9,098 nt of DNA from Bacteroidota bacterium. Its GTDB lineage: Bacteria; Bacteroidota; Bacteroidia; Chitinophagales; Chitinophagaceae. Shown one piece after another: positions 1-7,567 of the stretch (position 1 is its first letter; every line of letters starts with the position of its first letter). A program made the translations under genes and the position numbers. The notes under the pieces are model-generated. The model saw nothing but the letters and a program-made list of their open reading frames with translations. It made no database searches and was not told the DNA's origin. The stretch lies in contig JAEZJD010000024.1 of assembly GCA_023436425.1 (NCBI GenBank), forward strand, positions 1 to 9,098, in the 5' to 3' direction.

Positions 1-732
1 ACGTTTTGTCGTGACGAGTACAACACCGTTTGTTGCGCGGGAACCGTAAATCGCTGTAGCAGATGGTCCCTGCAAAATTTGTATGTCTTCAATGTCGGAA
101 GGGTTTAAACCAGCAAGAGGATTGGAAGAACTTGTGTAACCGAAACTTACATCTTCATTTGACTGAATTTGCACACCGTCAATAACATACAATGGCTGCG
201 TACGCCCTAGGGAGCTAATACCGCGAATGTTTACAGAGATACCACCGCCCGGCTGCCCGGAGTTTTGCGTCACGTACACGCCGGCAGCACGACCCTGAAT
301 GGCTTGCTCCACGGTAGTGTTAACCGTTTTTTCAATTTCTTTGGCAGAAACCGATGTTTGTGCACTAGTCAGATTGGCTCTTCGTGCCCGACCGTAACCC
401 ACAACAACGACATCGCTCAATGCTCCCTGGCTGCTGGCAAGCGCAACAGTGACGTTATCTCTGTCGCTGATACTTACCTCCTGTTGCTGCATGCCTACAT
501 ACGTTACCACCAGTGTTCTTGCATTGGAGGGAACATTAAATGAGAACTTACCGGTTGCATCAGTGGTGGTGGCAACCGTACTCCCTTTTACACTAACAGT
601 GGCACCCACCAATGGTGTTTGCTTGTCATCCAAAACAGTCCCTGTCACTCTTCGGTTCTGAGCGAAGGAAGCGGAAAAAATGAAGGAAGCTATTAGCAGT
701 ATAAGCACCTTCAAACTGGAAATTTTCCTCAT
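1..732 (-). CDS. susC: SusC/RagA-family TonB-dependent outer-membrane receptor, N-terminal part (runs off left edge)
   Basis: The reading frame starts at ATG 732-730 and stays open to base 1, giving 244 residues of a protein normally about 1000 residues long; the beta-barrel is outside the window. Residues 1-24 form a signal peptide (MRK, a hydrophobic core, then SFA before Q25). Residues about 27-105 are a carboxypeptidase-regulatory-like/CNA-B-type domain (VTGTVLDD, PLVGATV, DATGKFSF, VTYVGM). A TonB-box-like DVVVVGYG lies at 107-114. The plug domain follows with family signatures: AIQGRAAGV, NIRGISSLG, PLYVIDGV, NPSDIEDIQIL and ATAIYGSRATNGVVLVTTK. SusC proteins import oligosaccharides or peptides across the outer membrane with a SusD lipoprotein, which would lie to the left. 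The substrate cannot be read from this part. No Shine-Dalgarno is seen; the leader is A-rich, as is usual in Bacteroidota. A LacI-like operator just upstream suggests sugar-responsive control. It is unrelated to the hydrogenase genes. Confidence 0.95.
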   Translation of the reverse strand, partial: MRKISSLKVLILLIASFIFSASFAQNRRVTGTVLDDKQTPLVGATVSVKGSTVATTTDATGKFSFNVPSNARTLVVTYVGMQQQEVSISDRDNVTVALASSQGALSDVVVVGYGRARRANLTSAQTSVSAKEIEKTVNTTVEQAIQGRAAGVYVTQNSGQPGGGISVNIRGISSLGRTQPLYVIDGVQIQSNEDVSFGYTSSSNPLAGLNPSDIEDIQILQGPSATAIYGSRATNGVVLVTTKR

Positions 733-771
733 ATAGCTTATTTTATTTTTTAAACAGTTTCGAACTAATAG

Positions 772-787
772 ATGCAATCGGTTGCAT
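772..787. promoter_or_regulatory. LacI-family-like operator palindrome upstream of susC
   Basis: The 16-mer ATGCAATCGGTTGCAT has perfect 6-bp arms (ATGCAA/TTGCAT) around a central CG flanked by one mismatched pair. LacI/GalR-family operators are typically even-length palindromes with a central CG and AA/TT flanks, and this fits that form. It lies 39 bp upstream of the susC start codon, where a promoter would be expected. The form of the site is seen directly; binding by a LacI-family protein is inferred, and no lacI-type gene is in the window. Confidence 0.55.
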
Positions 788-945
788 ATATTTTTTTAAA
801 AAAAGGTTTTTAAGAACATTGGCTTTTTATGGTTGAAGGAATCTAAGCAGAAGCAGTCTCGAAAACACATTACAGCAAGCAACCGTTCAATCAATTTCGG
901 TAATGCACTACGACTACCAAAATTATAACTTAACAAACTTTAAAT

Positions 946-1078
946 TGATACTTTTTTAGCTATTACAGGTATTTTTTTAATATGATAAAAGTCATATTCG
1001 CGAATGTTGTCTACCTGCAAAGGATTCCTGATCTTTATATGATCTGATACTTTTTTGCAGAACGAAGTGATACTTTTA
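946..1078. repeat. Three direct copies of TGATACTTTT upstream of the AraC-type gene
   Basis: Exact copies of TGATACTTTT occur at 946-955, 1045-1054 and 1069-1078. Two of them extend to TGATACTTTTTT. The last two are 24 bp apart start to start and the first is 99 bp further away. The last copy ends 14 bp before ATG 1093. Short direct repeats next to an AraC-family gene are a common arrangement for autoregulatory boxes. The repeats are seen directly; a binding role is inferred, and AT-rich background lowers the significance. Confidence 0.4.
979..998. promoter_or_regulatory. 20-bp inverted repeat, Crp/Fnr-like form, upstream of the AraC-type gene
   Basis: AATATGA-TAAAAG-TCATATT has perfect 7-bp arms and a 6-bp spacer. 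The core TGA-N6-TCA is the half-site geometry used by Crp/Fnr-family dimers. The centre lies about 104 bp upstream of ATG 1093. It is followed at once by the overlapping perfect palindrome ATTCGCGAAT (996-1005). The protein bound, if any, is unknown. Confidence 0.4.
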
Positions 1079-1092
1079 CCCCTTTGCTTACT

Positions 1093-1977
1093 ATGAATAC
1101 AAAAGTGCTAAGAGAAATTACGCCCCTCACCCCGAGCGATTGCTTCACTATTTTTCAGCGATATAAAACCGGTTTTGATTTTCCAATCCATTACCACGAA
1201 GAGTGTGAGTTAACGTTTATTGAAAACGCAGCCGGCGCAAAAAGGGTGGTTGGAGACAACATTGAAGAAATCGGTAGCATAGAACTCGTTCTCTTGGGAC
1301 CAAATGTTCGACACGGTTGGTTTACCCACAAATGCACTGCCTCCGAAATATTTGAAATTACCATTCAGTTTCATCGTGATCTTTTCGACGATCGGTTTCT
1401 CCAGCGAAACCAAATGGCATTCATCAGAAGCCTGCTTGAGCGCTCAACGCGAGGTGTCGTTTTTTCGGTAGAAGCATCTGAAAACATCCGCTCCAGATTA
1501 ATTGACCTTACAAAGAAAAGTGGCTTCGATTCTGTTCTCGAACTAATGTCCATCCTGCACGACCTTTCGATATCGAGAAATTTCAGAATGCTTTCGAATG
1601 TGTCGTTTGCAACGCAGGAAAAAAAGCAATACAACAGCAGGCGGGTAGAAACAATTATGACTTACCTGCACAAACACTTCGATAAGAACATAACATTATC
1701 CGAAGCTGCAAAACTGGCTGCAATGAACGAAATTGCGTTTAGCAGGTTTTTCAAGTCCAGGACAGGAAAAACGTTTATTGATACTCTTACTGAAATAAGA
1801 TTGGGACACGCATCTAAAATGCTGATAGAAACTACGCAAAGCGTAAATGAAATTGCTTACAAGTGTGGCTTTAACAACATCTCTAATTTCAACCGGATCT
1901 TCAAAAAGAAAAAAGCCTGCACACCAAAAGAGTTTAGAATGACATACAATTCTTCAGGTGTTGGAACCTTTGTGTAG
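1093..1977 (+). CDS. AraC/XylS-family transcriptional regulator with cupin-like sensor domain
   Basis: The protein has 294 residues if it starts at ATG 1093. A TTG at 1084 would add three residues; ATG is preferred, though neither start has a clear Shine-Dalgarno. Residues about 28-75 form a cupin-type N-terminal domain (PIHYHEECELTF, then LLGPNVRHGW), typical of AraC regulators that sense small molecules such as sugars. Residues about 185-285 are the double helix-turn-helix: RRVETIMTYLHKHFDKNITL, then AAKLAAMNEIAFSRFFKSRTG, and the second HTH with SVNEIAYKCGFNNISNFNRIFKK followed by the family closing motif CTPKEFR. Length is normal for the family. It is divergent from the SusC gene and convergent with hypE, with only 10 bp between their stop codons. 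It may control the SusC locus, itself, or the neighbouring hydrogenase genes; the sequence does not decide. The ligand is unknown. Confidence 0.93.
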   Translation: MNTKVLREITPLTPSDCFTIFQRYKTGFDFPIHYHEECELTFIENAAGAKRVVGDNIEEIGSIELVLLGPNVRHGWFTHKCTASEIFEITIQFHRDLFDDRFLQRNQMAFIRSLLERSTRGVVFSVEASENIRSRLIDLTKKSGFDSVLELMSILHDLSISRNFRMLSNVSFATQEKKQYNSRRVETIMTYLHKHFDKNITLSEAAKLAAMNEIAFSRFFKSRTGKTFIDTLTEIRLGHASKMLIETTQSVNEIAYKCGFNNISNFNRIFKKKKACTPKEFRMTYNSSGVGTFV

Positions 1978-1987
1978 ATGCTGAACG

Positions 1988-3025
1988 CTAACAAATGCGG
2001 GGCAGCTGCTCGCCCGTGAGAAAATTGATCACCCTTTTACCGCCGATTTTACTTTTCATCACCACCTTGCCCGGATGATCGTTCACTACTTCGCCGATTA
2101 TTGCGGCATTCGTTCCTTTAATATCTTTCCTTAACTGCGCAACAAAATCCCGAGCTATCGTTTCATCGACAACGGAAATAAAAATTCCTTCGTTGGCAAC
2201 ATACAACGGATCCAAACCAAGCATTTCACAAGCCCCTTCTACTTGCTCATTGACGGGAATATCCTTTTCGGCTAACTGAAAACCAAATCCGGTTAATTCT
2301 GCAATTTCATTCAACACTGATGCTACGCCACCACGTGTTGGGTCACGCATGAAATGAATATGCTTTCCAAATCTTTTAAAAAGCTTTGCAACTACATGAT
2401 TGAGATTGGTAGTATCACTTTTGACATCGGTTTCAAACTCCAGACCTTTCCTCTTGCTCATGATAGCAATGCCATGATTTGCCACTTCTCCGCTTACTAT
2501 TATGGAATCGCCAACACGAATATTTTTGTGATGAATGTCGGCATCAGAATGAACGACGCCGATACCGGTGGTATTGATAAAAATTTCGTCGCCTTTTCCC
2601 TTTTCCACCACTTTCGTGTCGCCGGTTACAATCTGAACACCTGCCGCCCACGCAGCCTGTTTTATGCTCTGTAAAACTCTCCAGAACGTTTCGATTGTAA
2701 GACCTTCTTCGATAATAAAACTGAGGGTGAGGTACTTTGCTTCTGCTCCGCACATTGCGAGATCATTGACGGTTCCGTTTACTGCCAGTTCACCAATATT
2801 GCCACCGGGGAAAAAAATCGGCGATACCACATAACTGTCCGTACTCACAGCAATTTTATCACTGATATTCAGGATAGCGCCATCGTGCTGCTGATCCAAT
2901 GCATCATTTTTGAGAACATTGAAAACACCACTCTGAAGCAGGCGGTGTGTTAGCAATCCACCGCTGCCATGACCTAGCGTGATCACCTCAAAGTCAAACT
3001 TTGGCAAGGGACATTCCAGCATCAT
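1988..3025 (-). CDS. hypE: Hydrogenase maturation protein HypE (carbamoyl dehydratase)
   Basis: HypE receives a carbamoyl group from HypF on its C-terminal cysteine and dehydrates it with ATP to thiocyanate, the source of the active-site CN ligands of [NiFe] hydrogenases. The 345-residue protein belongs to the PurM/AIRS ATP-binding superfamily. It shows the N-terminal GHGSGG (18-23), VSTDSYVVSP, NDLAMCGAE, VTGDTKVVEKG and DPTRGGVAS. It ends in the diagnostic PRIC, so the catalytic Cys345 is the last residue and the gene is complete. The start is ATG 3025-3023, whose ATGA overlaps the hypD stop; a second ATG follows directly. The frame stays open upstream to 3124, but that extension lies inside hypD and is not family-like. 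It is the last gene of the hyp operon and stops 10 bp from the convergent araC stop. Confidence 0.97.
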   Translation of the reverse strand: MMLECPLPKFDFEVITLGHGSGGLLTHRLLQSGVFNVLKNDALDQQHDGAILNISDKIAVSTDSYVVSPIFFPGGNIGELAVNGTVNDLAMCGAEAKYLTLSFIIEEGLTIETFWRVLQSIKQAAWAAGVQIVTGDTKVVEKGKGDEIFINTTGIGVVHSDADIHHKNIRVGDSIIVSGEVANHGIAIMSKRKGLEFETDVKSDTTNLNHVVAKLFKRFGKHIHFMRDPTRGGVASVLNEIAELTGFGFQLAEKDIPVNEQVEGACEMLGLDPLYVANEGIFISVVDETIARDFVAQLRKDIKGTNAAIIGEVVNDHPGKVVMKSKIGGKRVINFLTGEQLPRIC

Positions 3026-4125
3026 GAGCACACCTCTTTTTTTACGCCTTGATAATGGTAATAAGCCGCACAGGCACCTTCGCTGCTCACCATAGGCGCA
3101 CCAACCGGATGCTCCGGTTTGCACCTATTGCCAAAATGGGGACAATGAAATGGCTTTTTCAATCCTTTCATTATTTCTCCACTGATGCAGTCATCATTTC
3201 CATCAACGACAGTGTTCGTCAAATTAAATTTTACACGTCCATTGAATTGTTTGTACTGTTCATTTACTTCGTAACCGCTCAAGGCAATCTCACCGAGGCC
3301 TCTCCAACTTCTATTGCTCACATCAAACACCTGGTGGATTGTTTCTTTCGCCAGCTGATTTCCATGACGCTGCACACTTCTCGCATATTGATTTTCTACT
3401 TTACATCTTCCGCTTTCCAACTGCTGCACAGCCATTAAAATTCCCTGCAGCAAATCCAACGGTTCAAATCCCGACACCACAATCGGTGTTTTGTATTTTG
3501 AGCAAATCGGATAATATTCATCTAAACCCATGACAGCACACACATGACCGGCGGCAAGGAAAGCATCTATTTTATTTTCCCCATCAGCCAGAATAGCTTC
3601 CATGGCAGGTGGCACCAACACATGCGATGCAAGGATGCTGAAGTTTTTTGCACCGAGACGATGCGCATGCACAACACTCAATGCATTTGCAGGTGCAGTC
3701 GTTTCGAAACCTACAGCAAAAAATACGATTTCTTTGTCTGGGTTTTTTAAGGCAATGCTAACTGCCTCGAGTGGCGAATACAAAATGCGAACGTCAGCAC
3801 CTTCAGCTTTTACCTGCAGCAAACTTTTTGCTGTTCCGGGCACGCGGAGCATATCACCGAACGAGCAGAGAATAACATTTTGTTGCTGCGCAAGTGAAAT
3901 GGCTTCATCAATAATGCCGATCGGTGTAACGCACACGGGACAGCCGGGACCGTGAACCATTGTGATGTGGCTGGGCAACATTTCGAGCAATCCGTTTTTG
4001 ACGAGACTATGCGTTTGGCCCCCGCATATCTCCATAATAGTCCACGACTGGGTAGTGATGCGATGCAATTCTTCGATGTATTTGTGCACCAACTCCTCGT
4101 TTCTGAATTCACTTAAATATTTCAT
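3022..4125 (-). CDS. hypD: Hydrogenase maturation protein HypD (Fe-S scaffold for Fe(CN)2CO assembly)
   Basis: HypD forms a complex with HypC on which the Fe(CN)2CO moiety is built; it carries a [4Fe-4S] cluster and redox-active cysteines. The 367 residues match the usual family length. Visible motifs are EICGGQTHS with Cys34, HGPGCPVCVTP with Cys62 and Cys65, FAVGFETTAP, SGFEPLD, and the C-terminal cluster-binding region: CISGEIMKG, then CPHFGNRC, and SSEGACAAYYHY. All four C-terminal cysteines are present, so the protein should be functional. The start ATG 4125-4123 overlaps the hypC stop by 4 bp (ATGA) and its own stop overlaps hypE in the same way, consistent with translational coupling in the order C-D-E. 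Confidence 0.98.
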   Translation of the reverse strand: MKYLSEFRNEELVHKYIEELHRITTQSWTIMEICGGQTHSLVKNGLLEMLPSHITMVHGPGCPVCVTPIGIIDEAISLAQQQNVILCSFGDMLRVPGTAKSLLQVKAEGADVRILYSPLEAVSIALKNPDKEIVFFAVGFETTAPANALSVVHAHRLGAKNFSILASHVLVPPAMEAILADGENKIDAFLAAGHVCAVMGLDEYYPICSKYKTPIVVSGFEPLDLLQGILMAVQQLESGRCKVENQYARSVQRHGNQLAKETIHQVFDVSNRSWRGLGEIALSGYEVNEQYKQFNGRVKFNLTNTVVDGNDDCISGEIMKGLKKPFHCPHFGNRCKPEHPVGAPMVSSEGACAAYYHYQGVKKEVCS

Positions 4126-4379
4126 GCAAATTCATTTTCTATTTCCTCCAACTCTCCCATTTGGCGGAGGTAAGTGAACGTTTTTTGAGCTTCTTCTTCA
4201 TCTATTTTCGAGATACCTATGCCCACATGCACCAGCACGTAGTCGCCTTCAGATGCGTCAGGCAACATGCAGAGGTTTACGTCTTTCACAATGCCGGCAA
4301 ACGACACCTTACCTGCTCTGAACGCCGGATCGTTGCTCTCGTTTATCGAGACTATTTTTCCGGGAATGGCTAAACACAT
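4122..4379 (-). CDS. hypC: Hydrogenase maturation chaperone HypC/HybG family
   Basis: HypC is a small chaperone that works with HypD and then delivers the Fe(CN)2CO unit to the hydrogenase large-subunit precursor. The 85-residue product starts with the signature MCLAIPGKIV. The essential Cys2, exposed after Met removal, is present. The OB-fold core follows (KVSFAGIVKDVNLCML, then GDYVLVHVGIGISKID) with an acidic C-terminal helix (EEEAQKTF). The length is normal. Its ATG lies 10 bp inside the end of hypF and its TGA overlaps the hypD start. Confidence 0.98.
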   Translation of the reverse strand: MCLAIPGKIVSINESNDPAFRAGKVSFAGIVKDVNLCMLPDASEGDYVLVHVGIGISKIDEEEAQKTFTYLRQMGELEEIENEFA

Positions 4380-6703
4380 ATTGATGTACTTTGAACTAAT
4401 AACTCAGAACTTGTTTTCGAAAATCTGTTGCTTTCTTCCACTATTTGTTGATATGCCAACTGCCCAAACGAAATACACTCATCGTTTGGCGAGAGTTGTT
4501 GATGAAAGAAAAGGCCGTAGTCTTCATGAAGGAGATCGATCAAAAGATCAACCAGCAACGTGTTTTGGAAAACTCCACCGCTGAACGCAATTTTTCTCAC
4601 ATTCCTTTGTGAGGCAACATTCTCCACCAGCTTTGCCAGTGAGTAGTGAACCTTGTAAGCAATGAATTTTTTATCTTTTTGCCTCGCTATGTCGTCGACG
4701 ATTTCCGTTATCATATGTTGCCAATCTATGATGTTGTCTCTGCAGGTAAAAGAATAAGCATCAGTAGAATTTTCAGAGTATGTTGCCGCTAATGCTTCCA
4801 ATCTCATGGCGGCTTCACCTTCAAAACTGTTAGAATCAGCAACACCTAACAATGCAGCAATGCCATCGAGCAACCTTCCCATGCTTGAAGTTTGTACTGA
4901 ATTGTTTTGGTGCAGAACGCTATGAAAAAAATTCCATTCGTCATTCGTGAACTTGCTTCGCAGCAGCTGGAGAGCAGCTGGATTTTTCCGCCCCAACGCT
5001 AACGCGGAAAGTCTCGGCTCCCTCGCGATCTTATCACCGGCTATTAATGGAAAGTATCGCAGATGTGCAATGCGATGTATTGTATCATCACAATATTCAA
5101 AAAACTCTCCTCCCCAAATGTTGCCGTCATCGCCGTAACCGGTTCCATCCCAAACCACACCAAAAACCGCATCGTTGCCGTGCATCAGATTGTTTTCTGC
5201 TAAAACAGCTGCAAAATGTGCTTTGTGATGTTGAATTTCAGTGAGTGGAAGATTTTTCTTTTGCGCTAAATCTCTCCCCACATCGGAAACAAAATATGCG
5301 GGATGACTGTCAACAAGAATTTTCTCTGGCGTGAAACTCAGAATATCCGTCAAATGTTTTAATGTATGATCGAAGCTTTGCTGCGCTTCGTACGAACTCT
5401 GATCTCCTAAATACTGACTGATGTAGCAACGTTTGTCATCGGCTATGGCGAAGCTGCTTTTCAATTCACCGCCCATAGCAAGTGTTGGCACAAGCGGTCG
5501 CATTGGAGCTGCAAAATAATTTGGCGCCAGCCCCCGCGATCTTCTCAAAATAATTTTTTGCTCATGCCGCGGCGAAATCGTGATCACACTATCGTCCTGC
5601 GGAATCAAAATATCCCTGTCATAAACAAGGAAAAGATCTGCAATCCCTTTCAGTTCGCTTAACACCTCATCATCTTCGAATAAAATTGGAGAGCCACTCA
5701 CATTTGCGCTGGTGGCAATTAGCGGCTTTTGGAAATCGACGGCAACCAATGCAAGCAGCGGTGAGTAAGGAAGCATGACGCCGATCCGGTGTAGTCCCGG
5801 TGCTACCAAATCAGGCACAATTGCGGTTGAAAAATTTTCTTTCAACCGGCACAGAACAATGGGAGCTACCGGGCTTTGCAGCGCTTTTTTTTCCGCAACA
5901 CTTAGCGCAACATCTTTCTCAGCTGCCTCGATGTTCGGATAAAGAACAGCGAATGGCTTGACCGGACGATGTTTGTTTCTGCGCAAGGCGTTTATTGCGG
6001 CACGATTGGTTGCATCACACATGAGGAGATAACCGCCGATTCCTTTCACAGCAACTGTGCATCCGTCCTGCAAAGCCATAGTTGTTTGTCGAAGAATACT
6101 GGTGTAATCGGTCCCGAGGCATTCACCTTTGTTGTCGTGCAGGTACATCTTTATTCCACAATCGCAACACAAATTCGTCTGACTGTAATAGCGTCTGTCC
6201 GTTGGGTCGTTGTATTCTGCTAGGCACTCACCACATTGTTGGTAAGCTTTCATCGTGGTACCAGAACGGTCGTAAGGAAGATCACCAATTATAGAGTACC
6301 TCGGTCCACACGAAGTACAAGTGATAAATGGATAACGAAAGCGACGGCTTCTTTCATCGAAAAGGTCCTTTCTGCAATGCTCGCATAATGCGAAATCGGG
6401 AGTGATTAAAAGATCTGAAATTGTCAATACATTGCTTCCCTGAATAGAAAAGTCGTTGAAATCACAAAATGGTATTTTGGCAACAGCGTGTTCAGTAATA
6501 TGCGCATTAGCGGGCGGGTGGCAAATAACGGCGTCACAAAAGTCATTTACTATTTCTTTATCTGCAGTAGCAATGATGTGTACCCCATCTGTAGTGTTGT
6601 TCACCCAACCTTTAACATCCAGCTGCTTTGCTGCGCGGTAGACATGCGGACGAAACCCAACGCCCTGCACCAAACCTTTAATATGAATATGAATCGTTTC
6701 CAT
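4370..6703 (-). CDS. hypF: Carbamoyltransferase HypF
   Basis: HypF converts carbamoyl phosphate and ATP to a carbamoyl adenylate and transfers the carbamoyl group to HypE. The 777 residues show all four domains in order. Residues 1-90 are an acylphosphatase domain (GLVQGVGFRPHVYRAA, then GWVNNTTDGV). A double zinc finger follows with Cys107/110/129/132 and Cys157/160/179/182. A YrdC-like domain lies at about 200-385 (VKGIGGYLLMCDA, NKHRPVKPFAV, ATSANVSGSP). A Kae1/TobZ-like C-terminal domain follows (QHHKAHFAAV, VVWDGTGYGDDGNIWGGEF, SSMGRLLDGIAALLG, EGEAAMRLE, FSGGVFQNT). I chose ATG 6703-6701 because the acylphosphatase domain begins there and because TAATG overlaps the hypB stop. An in-frame ATG at 6748 would add 15 residues not seen in the family. 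The 3' end overlaps hypC by 10 bp. Confidence 0.98.
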   Translation of the reverse strand: METIHIHIKGLVQGVGFRPHVYRAAKQLDVKGWVNNTTDGVHIIATADKEIVNDFCDAVICHPPANAHITEHAVAKIPFCDFNDFSIQGSNVLTISDLLITPDFALCEHCRKDLFDERSRRFRYPFITCTSCGPRYSIIGDLPYDRSGTTMKAYQQCGECLAEYNDPTDRRYYSQTNLCCDCGIKMYLHDNKGECLGTDYTSILRQTTMALQDGCTVAVKGIGGYLLMCDATNRAAINALRRNKHRPVKPFAVLYPNIEAAEKDVALSVAEKKALQSPVAPIVLCRLKENFSTAIVPDLVAPGLHRIGVMLPYSPLLALVAVDFQKPLIATSANVSGSPILFEDDEVLSELKGIADLFLVYDRDILIPQDDSVITISPRHEQKIILRRSRGLAPNYFAAPMRPLVPTLAMGGELKSSFAIADDKRCYISQYLGDQSSYEAQQSFDHTLKHLTDILSFTPEKILVDSHPAYFVSDVGRDLAQKKNLPLTEIQHHKAHFAAVLAENNLMHGNDAVFGVVWDGTGYGDDGNIWGGEFFEYCDDTIHRIAHLRYFPLIAGDKIAREPRLSALALGRKNPAALQLLRSKFTNDEWNFFHSVLHQNNSVQTSSMGRLLDGIAALLGVADSNSFEGEAAMRLEALAATYSENSTDAYSFTCRDNIIDWQHMITEIVDDIARQKDKKFIAYKVHYSLAKLVENVASQRNVRKIAFSGGVFQNTLLVDLLIDLLHEDYGLFFHQQLSPNDECISFGQLAYQQIVEESNRFSKTSSELLVQSTSICV

Positions 6704-7515
6704 TAAACTAACTGTGGATGCGGCACATGGTGACGCAGCCATTTGCACCAGTCCTCGAGTCCTGTTTCCTTCAGAGCAGAAACTTTAATGAATTTCAACA
6801 AAGGATTAATCTGCAATGCACTTGTCTTGAATTTTTCTACATCGAACGGCACATACGGAAGCAAGTCAATTTTATTTATCACACACACCTGCGAACTAAA
6901 AAACATGTCGGGATACTTCGCAGGTTTATCATCACCTTCTGTTACAGATGCTATCACCACACGAACGCCTTCACCCAGGTCGAACATAGCGGGACAAACA
7001 AGATTCCCGACATTTTCGATGAATACTACTGAGTCATTTTCCGGATTCAAGTGCTCCACTGCATGAAACACCATGTGTGCATCAAGGTGACAACCTTTGC
7101 CTGTATTGATTTGCACCACCGGAGTACCTGTAGCGTGAATACGTTTAGCATCATTGCTTGTTTGCTGATCTCCTTCAATTACATAACACTTCAGTTCGTC
7201 ACCAATTCTTTGTAAGGTCTTTTCAAGTAACATGGTTTTTCCAGAGCCGGGCGAACTCACGAGGTTCAGTGCGAGGAGATTTTTACGTAAAAAATGTTCT
7301 CTGTTCTTTTCTGCAAGTAGATTGTTTTCGTACAGCACATCCTGTTCCACTTCCACTACCGATTTGGTATGCTGACCGTCGTGTACGTGTGAGTTTTTGG
7401 CAATGCCGTGATGGCGGTGAAGGTGATCACGATCAGCTATCAGACAAATTTTTTTGCCGTGCAGATGATCAAAGCTGACGGAAGAGGCATCATTACAACC
7501 GCAAGTAGCGCACAT
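6703..7515 (-). CDS. hypB: Hydrogenase nickel-incorporation GTPase HypB
   Basis: HypB is a SIMIBI-class GTPase that inserts nickel into the hydrogenase large subunit, normally with HypA or SlyD. The 270 residues start with MCATCGC, giving the high-affinity CxxCGC nickel site (Cys2, Cys5, Cys7). A linker at about 17-49 has nine histidines (HLH, HLHRHH, HVHDGQH), suggesting extra nickel storage. The G domain has the P-loop SSPGSGKT (87-94), EGDQQTS, the metal site GKGCHLDA (Cys142, His143) with Cys174 in ENVGNLVCPA, and NKID at 214-217. All key residues are intact. It is preceded by a small membrane-protein gene with a 52-bp gap and followed by hypF with a 1-bp overlap. Its usual partner gene hypA is not in the window. 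There is no Shine-Dalgarno; the leader is A-rich. Confidence 0.98.
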   Translation of the reverse strand: MCATCGCNDASSVSFDHLHGKKICLIADRDHLHRHHGIAKNSHVHDGQHTKSVVEVEQDVLYENNLLAEKNREHFLRKNLLALNLVSSPGSGKTMLLEKTLQRIGDELKCYVIEGDQQTSNDAKRIHATGTPVVQINTGKGCHLDAHMVFHAVEHLNPENDSVVFIENVGNLVCPAMFDLGEGVRVVIASVTEGDDKPAKYPDMFFSSQVCVINKIDLLPYVPFDVEKFKTSALQINPLLKFIKVSALKETGLEDWCKWLRHHVPHPQLV

Positions 7516-7567
7516 GTTTTTTGATTTTAGAGTTGAAGTGTGGTAATTGTTGGAAGTTGCACAGTAA

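Larger units (their letters stand above)
733..1092. promoter_or_regulatory. Divergent intergenic region between susC and the AraC-type regulator
   Basis: This 360-bp AT-rich region separates two divergently transcribed genes and holds no convincing gene. It contains the LacI-like palindrome (772-787), a T7A7 tract at 791-804 that is itself a perfect 14-bp palindrome, three TGATACTTTT repeats (946-1078) and an inverted repeat at 979-998. I found no confident match to the Bacteroidota -33/-7 promoter consensus (TTTG / TAnnTTTG) for either gene. The weak candidate TTG 945-947 with TATTTTTT 970-977 has a 22-bp spacer, which is slightly long. Confidence 0.6.

Noticed and set aside
265..661. Plus-strand ORFs opposite the SusC gene
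   Set aside because: They lie antisense to a reading frame with clear SusC signatures and have no family-like motifs.
791..804. T7A7 palindrome as a terminator
   Set aside because: It has no GC stem and lies upstream of both divergent genes, so an A-tract or promoter-bending role is more likely.
3026..3124. N-terminal extension of HypE from an upstream in-frame ATG
   Set aside because: The extension is the out-of-frame image of the hypD cysteine-rich end; the ATGA junction at 3025 is the natural start.
6704..6748. N-terminal extension of HypF from an upstream in-frame ATG
   Set aside because: The 15 extra residues lie within hypB and precede the acylphosphatase domain, which starts exactly at ATG 6703 with the TAATG coupling typical of this operon.
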